Below are positions 1 through 5,115 of a stretch of 9,117 nucleotides of DNA, piece after piece (position 1 is the first letter of the stretch; every line of letters begins with the position of its first letter). This stretch comes from Methylomonas sp. GTDB taxonomy: Bacteria; Pseudomonadota; Gammaproteobacteria; Methylococcales; Methylomonadaceae. The notes below the pieces were generated by a model. The model saw only the letters and a list, made by a program, of their open reading frames with translations. It ran no database searches and had not been told where the DNA came from. The stretch is taken from contig JAQTYP010000114.1 of assembly GCA_028688235.1 (NCBI GenBank), positions 1-9,117 on the forward strand, written 5' to 3'. Made by a program: the position numbers and the translations under genes.

Positions 1-1
1 C

Positions 2-307
2 GGCGGCGTGGTGCGTTCCGGCTCGAAGGTCGGCTCAAAATATAAGGCCCTAGGCGCATCGACCAACGACGCGTTTTGCCCGACCTTGAAAGGCGTCACC
101 AAAACCGATCTTTCGCCGGAAATCGAGTCGGTGATGGAAATCGTCATCGACGGTTTATCGAAGGAAGACATCGACAAAGCCATGCGCGTCGGCATTCAGG
201 CGGTTTGCGATTTGGGTGCGGCGGGCGGCATTAAACGCATCAGCGCCGGCAACTACGGCGGCAAGCTCGGCCCCTTCCACTTCCATCTGCAGGAGATCAT
301 GGCATGA
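2..307 (+). CDS. fhcD: Formylmethanofuran:tetrahydromethanopterin formyltransferase (FhcD/Ftr), 3' part
   Basis: This is the last 101 codons of a gene cut by the left edge of the window; the frame is open from base 2 and ends at TGA 305-307. The enzyme moves the formyl group between tetrahydromethanopterin (H4MPT) and methanofuran. In aerobic methylotrophs it works with FhcA, B and C in the cytoplasmic complex that releases formate from formyl-H4MPT, a central step of formaldehyde oxidation. The visible C-terminal part contains the family-typical stretches GGVVRSGSKVGSKYKAL, ASTNDAFCPTL and, near the end, a Gly-rich NYGGKLGPFHFHL segment. The full family is about 300 residues, so roughly two thirds is missing upstream. 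It overlaps fhcC by 4 bp (ATGA), as expected for an fhc operon. Recognition is from memory of the family. Confidence 0.93.
   Translation, partial: GGVVRSGSKVGSKYKALGASTNDAFCPTLKGVTKTDLSPEIESVMEIVIDGLSKEDIDKAMRVGIQAVCDLGAAGGIKRISAGNYGGKLGPFHFHLQEIMA
291..295 (+). promoter_or_regulatory. Ribosome binding site of fhcC
   Basis: AGGAG lies inside the end of fhcD, 8 nt before the ATG at 304. It fixes the fhcC start and supports coupled translation with fhcD through the ATGA overlap. Confidence 0.75.
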
Positions 308-1116
308 GCGCCTTAACTTTTACATTGAAGCAAGCAACGAAACAACGGGTGGATATGTCGCCGCTGGTTTGCCAAAAGTTGCAAGGACTGGACGTCGATG
401 CCATTGCCGCGATCGAACTACAAAGCGGTAAAAGTCGCCTACGTGTCGACGAGCTGTTTTACATTACCGGCAAAAACCCTCAGGAAATTATCATTGCCGG
501 CAGTACCAACAAGCTGGATTTTATCGGCAAGGAATTGGACGGCGGCAGTATCAGCATACAAGGCGATGCCGGGGCTTATCTCGGTATGCAGATGAAATCC
601 GGTACCATCACCGTTAGCGGCGATGCCGGATTATATGCGGCTTGCGAAATGAAAAACGGCCTTCTGCAAATCGACGGCAATTCCGGAGATTTTCTCGGCG
701 GCGCGCTGCCCGGCAACAGACAGGGGATGAAGGGTGGCACCGTGCTGGTCAAAGGGGATGTGGGGCAGCGCGCTGGCGACCATATGCGCCGCGGTCAAAT
801 CTTGATAGAAGGCAATGTCGGCGATTATTGCGGTTCGCGCATGGTGGCCGGCACGATCGCCGTGATGGGTTCGACCGGCCGTTATGTAGGCTATGCGATG
901 CGCCGCGGCACCTTGTTGCTGTGGCAGCCGCCGCAACTGTCCGCCACCTTCAATGACTGCGGGTCGCACACCTTGGCGTTTTTGCCGATGTTGTTCGCGT
1001 CCTTCAAGTCGCTGAATTCACGCTTCGCCGAGAGCAGCGTCGCGTTCAATCGGGTGCAAAGGTTTGGCGGTGATATGGCAGAAACCGGGCGTGGTGAAGT
1101 TTTGGTTAAAATCTGA
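304..1116 (+). CDS. fhcC: Formyltransferase/hydrolase complex subunit C (FhcC, formylmethanofuran dehydrogenase subunit C-like)
   Basis: This is a 270-residue protein of the FwdC/FmdC/FhcC family, a structural subunit of the methylotroph formyltransferase/hydrolase complex that converts formyl-H4MPT to formate. Residues about 76-205 show the family's repeated G-x-x-G-x-x-x-G-x-x-M/R-x-x-G pattern (for example GDAGAYLGMQMKSG, GDVGQRAGDHMRRG, GNVGDYCGSRMVAG, GSTGRYVGYAMRRG). This is the right-handed beta-helix fold shared with the C-terminal domain of glutamate synthase. No cofactor-binding cysteine set is seen, as expected for this subunit. It starts at an ATG overlapping the fhcD stop. It ends at TGA 1114-1116, whose last base is the first base of the next gene's ATG. 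fhcC closes the conserved fhc set here, and what follows is not normally part of C1 metabolism. Confidence 0.93.
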   Translation: MSALTFTLKQATKQRVDMSPLVCQKLQGLDVDAIAAIELQSGKSRLRVDELFYITGKNPQEIIIAGSTNKLDFIGKELDGGSISIQGDAGAYLGMQMKSGTITVSGDAGLYAACEMKNGLLQIDGNSGDFLGGALPGNRQGMKGGTVLVKGDVGQRAGDHMRRGQILIEGNVGDYCGSRMVAGTIAVMGSTGRYVGYAMRRGTLLLWQPPQLSATFNDCGSHTLAFLPMLFASFKSLNSRFAESSVAFNRVQRFGGDMAETGRGEVLVKI

Positions 1117-1706
1117 TGGCTTGGCAAGAGTATATTCCGGAAGACGTAGCCAATCTTTACGAAGTGCATGACTATCGACATGCCGCGGCGATCTTGAAAA
1201 ACGAGTTTCCGACCGAGTTTTCGGAAATTTGCACGGCGCTTAAAGCTTTCAGATTGACCGAGCAGAATGTCCGAGATCCCGGTGGCAGCGAAAGCGCTAT
1301 CCCGAAACGATTTTCAGATATATTGCGTCCCATGGGGTGGGCGGAAAAGAAATTGAACGCTAAAGTCGTGGTCGACGATCACGAGTTTGCACACGACAGC
1401 CATTATGTCGATTATTTGAAAGGTCGGGTTGCATTCGATTTGGAATGGAACAGCAAGGATCAAACCTACGATCGTGATCTCTATGCTTTTCGGGCTTTTT
1501 TCGAATACGACAAAATCAGCGTTGGCATATTGGCGACGCGCAGTAACGATCTCGATCCCTGGTTCAAGGAGCTCGGCATTTACGGTAAATATGGTGCCAG
1601 TACGACCCAAATGGGAAAACTGCTACCCCGGCTGGATGCCGGCCGCAACGGTGGTTGCCCGGTTCTTGTTTTCGGCATAACCAAGAAACTGGTCGAGGAG
1701 GTATAA
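1116..1706 (+). CDS. BglII/BstYI-family type II restriction endonuclease
   Basis: This 196-residue protein would cleave double-stranded DNA. It resembles the BglII/BstYI endonuclease family, a PD-(D/E)xK-type fold whose known members cut AGATCT or RGATCY. Likely catalytic residues are D99 (HYVDY) and E110 with N112 in AFDLEWNSKDQTYDRDL. BglII itself uses D84, E93 and Q95, so the third position here would be Asn rather than Gln. The N-terminal VHDYRHAAAILKNEFPTEF and the PGGSES motif (55-60) also look family-typical and support the ATG at 1116. No Shine-Dalgarno precedes that ATG; the start overlaps the fhcC stop as TGATG, so translation probably depends on ribosomes finishing fhcC. An MT-A70-type methyltransferase follows 3 nt downstream, completing a type II R-M pair. 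Actual specificity cannot be read from sequence alone. Confidence 0.85.
   Translation: MAWQEYIPEDVANLYEVHDYRHAAAILKNEFPTEFSEICTALKAFRLTEQNVRDPGGSESAIPKRFSDILRPMGWAEKKLNAKVVVDDHEFAHDSHYVDYLKGRVAFDLEWNSKDQTYDRDLYAFRAFFEYDKISVGILATRSNDLDPWFKELGIYGKYGASTTQMGKLLPRLDAGRNGGCPVLVFGITKKLVEEV
1695..1702 (+). promoter_or_regulatory. Strong ribosome binding site of the methyltransferase
   Basis: GAGGAGGT overlaps the end of the endonuclease gene, 7 nt before the ATG at 1710. It is a near-perfect Shine-Dalgarno. The endonuclease lacks one, so the protective methylase should be translated more strongly. Confidence 0.85.
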
Positions 1707-1709
1707 GTT

Positions 1710-2375
1710 ATGAGTAACAATATACCGATTTCGGCGTCAGATGATTTTCTCCGGTTTTGCGGGGGCAAAAAATTCGCCACGATCTTGGCCGATCCTCCCT
1801 GGCAATTCCAAAATCGCACAGGAAAGATGGCGCCCGAGCATAAAAGGTTGGCGAGATATCCCACTTTAACGCTCGACGAAATCAAACAGATACCGGTTGC
1901 CAATGCGGCCGCGGAAACCGCCCATCTCTATTTATGGGTTCCTAACGCACTGCTGGCGGAAGGCCTGCAAGTATTGGAGAGTTGGGGGTTTACCTACAAA
2001 ACCAACTTGATATGGTACAAGGTTCGCAAGGACGGCGGACCGGATAGGCGAGGTGTCGGCTTTTATTTCAGAAACGTCACCGAAATAATTTTGTTCGGCG
2101 TTCGGGGCAAAAATGCCCGCACTTTGGCTCCGGGCCGAAGTCAGGAAAACATCATCAGCAGCCAAAAACGGGAACATAGCCGAAAACCCGATGAGCAATA
2201 TTCATTAATCGAATCTTGCAGCCCTGGACCTTATCTGGAGATGTTCGCACGGGGTAACAGGCCTGACTGGAGTTGCTGGGGCAATCAAGCCGATGATTAT
2301 TCTCCGACCTGGGATACCTACGCCAATCACTCACAAGCCGATTCGAGCAGCAGTGACCAGTTATCTGTTTTTTGA
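1710..2375 (+). CDS. MT-A70-family DNA adenine-N6 methyltransferase, modification partner
   Basis: This 221-residue protein very likely transfers a methyl group from S-adenosylmethionine to adenine N6 in DNA, protecting host DNA from the endonuclease encoded just upstream. The catalytic DPPW motif is at residues 28-31 (ILADPPWQF). It is followed by family-typical blocks: YPTLTLDEIKQIPV, HLYLWVPNALL, WGFTYKTNLIWYK, the RNVTEIILFGVRG strand, REHSRKPDEQY, and near the end PGPYLEMFARGNRPDW with SCWGNQ. Length and block order match bacterial and phage MT-A70 methylases. It lies 3 nt after the endonuclease stop with a strong ribosome binding site. Hand-counted lines of the two R-M genes give about 46% G+C, against about 54% for fhcC and 62% for a clpB line. 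The role as modification enzyme is inferred from the pairing; orphan MT-A70 methylases also exist. Confidence 0.88.
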   Translation: MSNNIPISASDDFLRFCGGKKFATILADPPWQFQNRTGKMAPEHKRLARYPTLTLDEIKQIPVANAAAETAHLYLWVPNALLAEGLQVLESWGFTYKTNLIWYKVRKDGGPDRRGVGFYFRNVTEIILFGVRGKNARTLAPGRSQENIISSQKREHSRKPDEQYSLIESCSPGPYLEMFARGNRPDWSCWGNQADDYSPTWDTYANHSQADSSSSDQLSVF

Positions 2376-2387
2376 CGCCAATAAAGA

Positions 2388-3242
2388 ATGCCCGAGGCTC
2401 TTACCACTACCAACCATTCCCGCGACATCGCCGGCCTGAAATATGTCTATCCTGTCATATCCAGGCGGGCGGGCGGCTTGTCGATAGGCGTCAACTTCAA
2501 TCCCAACAATGCTTGTAATTGGCGCTGCATTTATTGTCAGGTGCCGAATCTGAAACGCGGTAACGCTCCGGAAATGGATTTTGCTTTATTGGCAGACGAG
2601 CTACGTGTCTTTCTGAATGATGTCTTGCACGGTGATTTCTTCGACCGCTTCAATGTCGCTAGCGAACAACGGGTCATCAAAGACATCGCCATTTCCGGTA
2701 ACGGTGAGCCCACCAGCCTTAAAGATTTCGATAAAGCCGTCCGGCTGATTGGTGAAATGGCTACCGAAGCCGGCATATTTCCGGCCAGTCGCTTCGTATT
2801 GATCAGTAACGGCAGCTTGGTGCATCAGGCAAGCGTGCAAGCCGGGCTGAAGGAATTAGCGCGTTACGGCGGCGAAATCTGGTTCAAGCTGGACAGCGCC
2901 ACCGAAGCAGGGCGCAAGTCGATCAACAACACAGGACAAGGCCGGCAAAAGCTGCTGACCCATTTGAAAATTGCCGCCGGCCTTTGCCCGATCAAGCTGC
3001 AAACCTGTGTATTTCACTGTGGCAGGGATATCTGGTCGGATCAGGAGAAAAAGGCTTATTTGAACCTTTTGGAGAGGCTGTCGAACGAAGGGATAGGCAT
3101 AAGGCGTGTATTGCTTTACAGCATAGCCAGACAGTCTTTGCAGCCGGAAGCGGAAAGTTTGGAAAATGCCGATTTGGAAGAACTGAACGCGTTGGCCGCC
3201 GATATCAAAGCCCTGGGCTACGATGTCGGCGTGAGCGTTTAG
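2388..3242 (+). CDS. Radical SAM protein of unknown function
   Basis: This 284-residue protein carries the radical SAM cluster-binding motif CX3CX2C at C43, C47 and C50 (ACNWRCIYCQ). Such enzymes bind a [4Fe-4S] cluster and cleave S-adenosylmethionine to a 5'-deoxyadenosyl radical. A GGE-like SAM-binding segment, SGNGEPT, follows at 103-109, then FVLISNGSL (strand) and EIWFKLDSAT. The overall arrangement recalls the COG0731 group (wyosine-synthase-like radical SAM proteins), but I cannot assign a substrate. No extra C-terminal cysteine cluster (SPASM type) is visible; the other cysteines are isolated. It starts 12 nt after the methyltransferase stop, with no good Shine-Dalgarno, so it is probably in the same transcript. 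It may be an old fhc-neighbourhood gene separated from fhcC by R-M insertion, or part of the R-M cargo. It ends at TAG 3240-3242, overlapping the stop of the opposite-strand gene. Confidence 0.85.
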   Translation: MPEALTTTNHSRDIAGLKYVYPVISRRAGGLSIGVNFNPNNACNWRCIYCQVPNLKRGNAPEMDFALLADELRVFLNDVLHGDFFDRFNVASEQRVIKDIAISGNGEPTSLKDFDKAVRLIGEMATEAGIFPASRFVLISNGSLVHQASVQAGLKELARYGGEIWFKLDSATEAGRKSINNTGQGRQKLLTHLKIAAGLCPIKLQTCVFHCGRDIWSDQEKKAYLNLLERLSNEGIGIRRVLLYSIARQSLQPEAESLENADLEELNALAADIKALGYDVGVSV

Positions 3243-3508
3243 GCTTTTTCGTCGAAAATTCTGCCAACGGCATCCAGCATTTCCTTTTCGGCTTGAATCA
3301 CTTTGACGCCACTTTTGACTTCGAATTCCGATTCCTTGAGGCTGACCAGTGGCTGGACATAATCGGTCGATTTGAGATCTCCCGGGCCTTTTACTTCCTG
3401 TGCCTGCTGCAGCGCCGGCGGTTGAGCGATGGCTTGAGCCGCATTGGTCGCCTTTTGCTGGGCCGAGGTGATCATGTTGGTCGCGCTGGATAATGGATTA
3501 ATGTTCAT
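3239..3508 (-). CDS. Small flagellar rod/hook-like protein (hypothetical)
   Basis: This is an 89-residue protein starting MNINPLSSATNMI. I chose this ATG over the in-frame one 18 nt upstream because a perfect GGAGGT sits 5 nt before it. The N-terminus (MNINPL, then an Ala/Gln-rich helical stretch) and C-terminus (EFEVKSGVKVIQAEKEMLDAVGRIFD) resemble the two end helices of axial flagellar proteins such as FlgC and FlgE, whose C-termini read like IKVIQTxxEMLxxLLDI. The central rod or hook domain is absent; a short Gln/Ala/Pro-rich linker takes its place. There is no signal peptide or membrane segment. An exact sigma-28-type -10 box lies upstream, supporting a motility link. No other flagellar gene is in the window. 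The family is not one I can name with certainty, and the function is inferred. Confidence 0.7.
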   Translation of the reverse strand: MNINPLSSATNMITSAQQKATNAAQAIAQPPALQQAQEVKGPGDLKSTDYVQPLVSLKESEFEVKSGVKVIQAEKEMLDAVGRIFDEKA

Positions 3509-3513
3509 ATGAC

Positions 3514-3519
3514 ACCTCC
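3514..3519 (-). promoter_or_regulatory. Ribosome binding site deciding the start of the flagellar-like gene
   Basis: On the minus strand GGAGGT is followed by 5 nt and ATGAACATT. The site lies downstream of the alternative upstream ATG at 3526, so that longer start is unlikely. Confidence 0.85.
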
Positions 3520-3549
3520 GGAACATCGGGGATTATCTTGCTGCTGAGT

Positions 3550-3576
3550 TTATCGGCCGGATTCGTTTTCATTAAA
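3550..3576 (-). promoter_or_regulatory. Putative sigma-28 (FliA) promoter
   Basis: The minus strand carries GCCGATAA (3557 to 3550), an exact match to the enterobacterial FliA -10 consensus. It lies about 42 nt before the start codon, giving a leader of roughly 35 nt. At the usual 11-nt spacing the -35 region (3576-3569) reads TTTAATGA, a poor match to TAAAGTTT. The match to the motility sigma factor is therefore half strong and half weak, but it precedes a gene with flagellar-type ends. Confidence 0.5.
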
Positions 3577-3613
3577 GCAGACAATTCCCGATTTGTAAGC
3601 CTTCTCACATTGC

Positions 3614-4546
3614 CTAATTTTTCCTGGCCAAGTAACTATCTATCTGTTGCTTGAGCCAAGGTAGGCCGAGGTTCAGCCACAAGCGCCATAACTGGAGACC
3701 TGCGGATTGGGTCATGCAGGCAATTCGTTTTGTCGTCGTCAACGCATCGTCGCAACCGATTTGCCTTAATCTGGTTTCGACTACGCTGCTCCACTTCGGT
3801 CTAGGCTGGCCGGCCGCATCCAGAAATACTTTATCGAAGGCCCACATCTCCAATACCGACACGGACCACATGAAGGCAAACGAAATCGCCATGCCGGCGC
3901 CGGCCAGTATCACTAAAATTGCAAACATCGGATGCAGTTTAGTCAACCACCAAGACAGAATGTCCACCAACAAAAACAGATAGGGCATGCCTATTGCAAT
4001 CGACTTGTATTTGACGGTACTGGTTTCGGCAAAACTGAAAATCAGCCCGACGAACATGAAGATGAAGCTGATGCCGAATAAATGGATATGCGAAACCCGG
4101 GTCAGCGAGCCGAATGTTGCCCCTTCGTCCTGTTGGGTGAGTTCTTTTAGCACATTGAAATCAGTAAAGTCCGGTACCGGCGCGCCTTTGCCATGGCACA
4201 TCACGCAGCGTTCCTGTATGACTTTTTCCGCTCCCGATTCGGCAAACTCACCCTGCTCGGCCCCATCTCTGACCCATTGCATGATGATGAAACGTTCGTG
4301 TTCGGAAGCGTTTTCCTTCATCGATCCGTTCAACTTGGTTTCCAATACCGTACCGGAACGGTTGCCGTAATAGCTGTAAACGATGTCATCCATGGACAGA
4401 CCGAACTTCCCGTCTGCCATGCCGTGGGTAAATAAGATTTGAATCAGCGCCATTAAATAGCCCACCGCTACGGTAGTCAGATAGCCGGTGAACAATACCT
4501 TAACCGGAACATCCAGATTTCTTAACGATGAAAAGTCGCGTGCCAT
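3614..4546 (-). CDS. Multi-pass membrane protein with one c-type heme motif
   Basis: This 310-residue protein begins MARDFSSLRNL. Membrane segments are predicted by eye at about 16-40, 152-173, 183-201 and 205-236. The long loop between the first two holds CVMCH (C114, C117, H118), a covalent c-type heme site, so this loop should face the periplasm and the N-terminus the cytoplasm. The loop is otherwise acidic and charged. H153 and H155 (SHIHLFG) at the start of the second segment and H205 before the fourth could ligate further metal or heme, but this is speculation. A Trp- and Arg-rich tail of about 70 residues follows, probably cytoplasmic. A redox or electron-transfer role is inferred only from the heme motif. 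The start is chosen because an upstream TTG (4624) lies in the T-run of the csp terminator. Its own Shine-Dalgarno is weak. Confidence 0.78.
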   Translation of the reverse strand: MARDFSSLRNLDVPVKVLFTGYLTTVAVGYLMALIQILFTHGMADGKFGLSMDDIVYSYYGNRSGTVLETKLNGSMKENASEHERFIIMQWVRDGAEQGEFAESGAEKVIQERCVMCHGKGAPVPDFTDFNVLKELTQQDEGATFGSLTRVSHIHLFGISFIFMFVGLIFSFAETSTVKYKSIAIGMPYLFLLVDILSWWLTKLHPMFAILVILAGAGMAISFAFMWSVSVLEMWAFDKVFLDAAGQPRPKWSSVVETRLRQIGCDDALTTTKRIACMTQSAGLQLWRLWLNLGLPWLKQQIDSYLARKN

Positions 4547-4579
4547 GGCTGAAAGCCCAGTAGTTTTGGAGGAGACTCG

Positions 4580-4585
4580 ATTATA
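4580..4585 (-). promoter_or_regulatory. Candidate -10 box for the heme membrane protein gene
   Basis: The minus strand has a perfect TATAAT with 33 nt between it and the ATG at 4546. The hexamer at 17-nt spacing (GAGGAC) is a poor -35, so an activator may be needed. The position, just after the csp terminator, fits an independent promoter. Confidence 0.4.
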
Positions 4586-4622
4586 ACTTGCCTTGCAAAT
4601 AAGTCCTCCACTTTGTGCGGAC

Positions 4623-4656
4623 AAAAAAAAGGCCCTTGTAGAACAAGAGCCTTTTT
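4623..4656 (-). terminator. Intrinsic terminator of the cold-shock gene
   Basis: GGCCCTTGT (4631-4639) and ACAAGAGCC (4643-4651) form a stem with one mismatch and an AGA loop. On the minus strand the stem is followed by eight T residues; on the plus strand by five. It begins about 18 nt after the csp stop codon and could work in both directions. Confidence 0.9.
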
Positions 4657-4674
4657 CTGTGGAACCTTTATAGA

Positions 4675-4878
4675 TTATCTAGGCTGAACGTTGGCAGCTG
4701 TCAATCCTTTTGGGCCGGATTCGATATCAAATTCAACAGATTGTCCGGGAGACAACGTTTTGAAGCCTTCTCCCAAAATCACCGTGTGATGAACGAAAAC
4801 ATCTTCGTTACCTTCGGAAGGCTCGATAAAACCAAAGCCTTTGGTGTTGTTGAACCATTTGACTGTGCCTGTTGCCAT
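4675..4878 (-). CDS. Cold-shock domain protein, CspA family
   Basis: This 67-residue protein is a single five-stranded OB-fold cold-shock domain that binds single-stranded RNA or DNA and melts RNA structure. The RNA-binding motifs RNP1 (KGFGFI, residues 13-18) and RNP2 (VFVHH, 27-31) are intact, as is the opening MATGTVKWFNNTKGF. Length equals the usual bacterial Csp. The start is fixed by TAGGAG 7 nt upstream. It is a one-gene unit ended by a strong hairpin terminator and transcribed away from clpB across a shared 237-bp region. Whether this paralogue is cold-induced or constitutive cannot be told from sequence; Csp homologues occur in both types. Confidence 0.96.
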   Translation of the reverse strand: MATGTVKWFNNTKGFGFIEPSEGNEDVFVHHTVILGEGFKTLSPGQSVEFDIESGPKGLTAANVQPR

Positions 4879-5018
4879 CTTAAAACTCCTACAAATTTAA
4901 ACTATTGGTTACGCAGAGAAATAATATTGATAACCTAATCCCTAACCGGCCAAGGCGATATTCAATATTTTTATCCGAGTGGCGCAATTGTACTGTGATT
5001 TATTTGGCAAGGCTATAC

Positions 5019-5093
5019 GCTGTTTCCTTGGGAACATTACCGCGGTCTCGAGCTTGAAAAAACAAAATAGCGCCTCATCTCTGCGGAAACAGC
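5019..5093. repeat. 9-bp inverted repeat flanking the clpB heat-shock promoter
   Basis: GCTGTTTCC (5019-5027) and GGAAACAGC (5085-5093) are perfect inverted copies 57 nt apart. The left arm lies upstream of the -35 box and the right arm covers the expected transcription start. Confidence 0.65.
5053..5080 (+). promoter_or_regulatory. Sigma-32 (RpoH) heat-shock promoter of clpB
   Basis: CTTGAAA (5053-5059) is an exact match to the sigma-32 -35 element. After 13 nt comes CCTCATCT (5073-5080), one base from the CCCCATnT -10 consensus. Transcription should begin near 5087, giving a leader of about 29 nt before the clpB ATG. The E. coli clpB gene is likewise sigma-32 dependent. Confidence 0.9.
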
Positions 5094-5115
5094 ATTTTTT
5101 ATAGAGGTAATCACC

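Larger units (their letters stand above)
4879..5115. promoter_or_regulatory. Divergent control region between csp and clpB
   Basis: These 237 bp hold the start signals of two stress genes facing apart. On the csp side there is a TAGGAG ribosome site (4886-4891, minus) and an A+T-rich stretch, but no promoter hexamer pair with good spacing. On the clpB side there is a sigma-32 promoter, a 9-bp inverted repeat around it, and an AGAGGT ribosome site (5103-5108). No ORF is supported here. Confidence 0.75.

Noticed and set aside
3509..3526. Upstream ATG adding MFRRCH to the flagellar-like protein
   Set aside because: The strong GGAGGT site lies after this ATG and is correctly spaced only for the start at 3508.
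4547..4624. Longer heme membrane protein starting at TTG 4624
   Set aside because: That TTG lies in the T-run of the csp terminator and upstream of the TATAAT box, and the extra 26 residues look non-coding.
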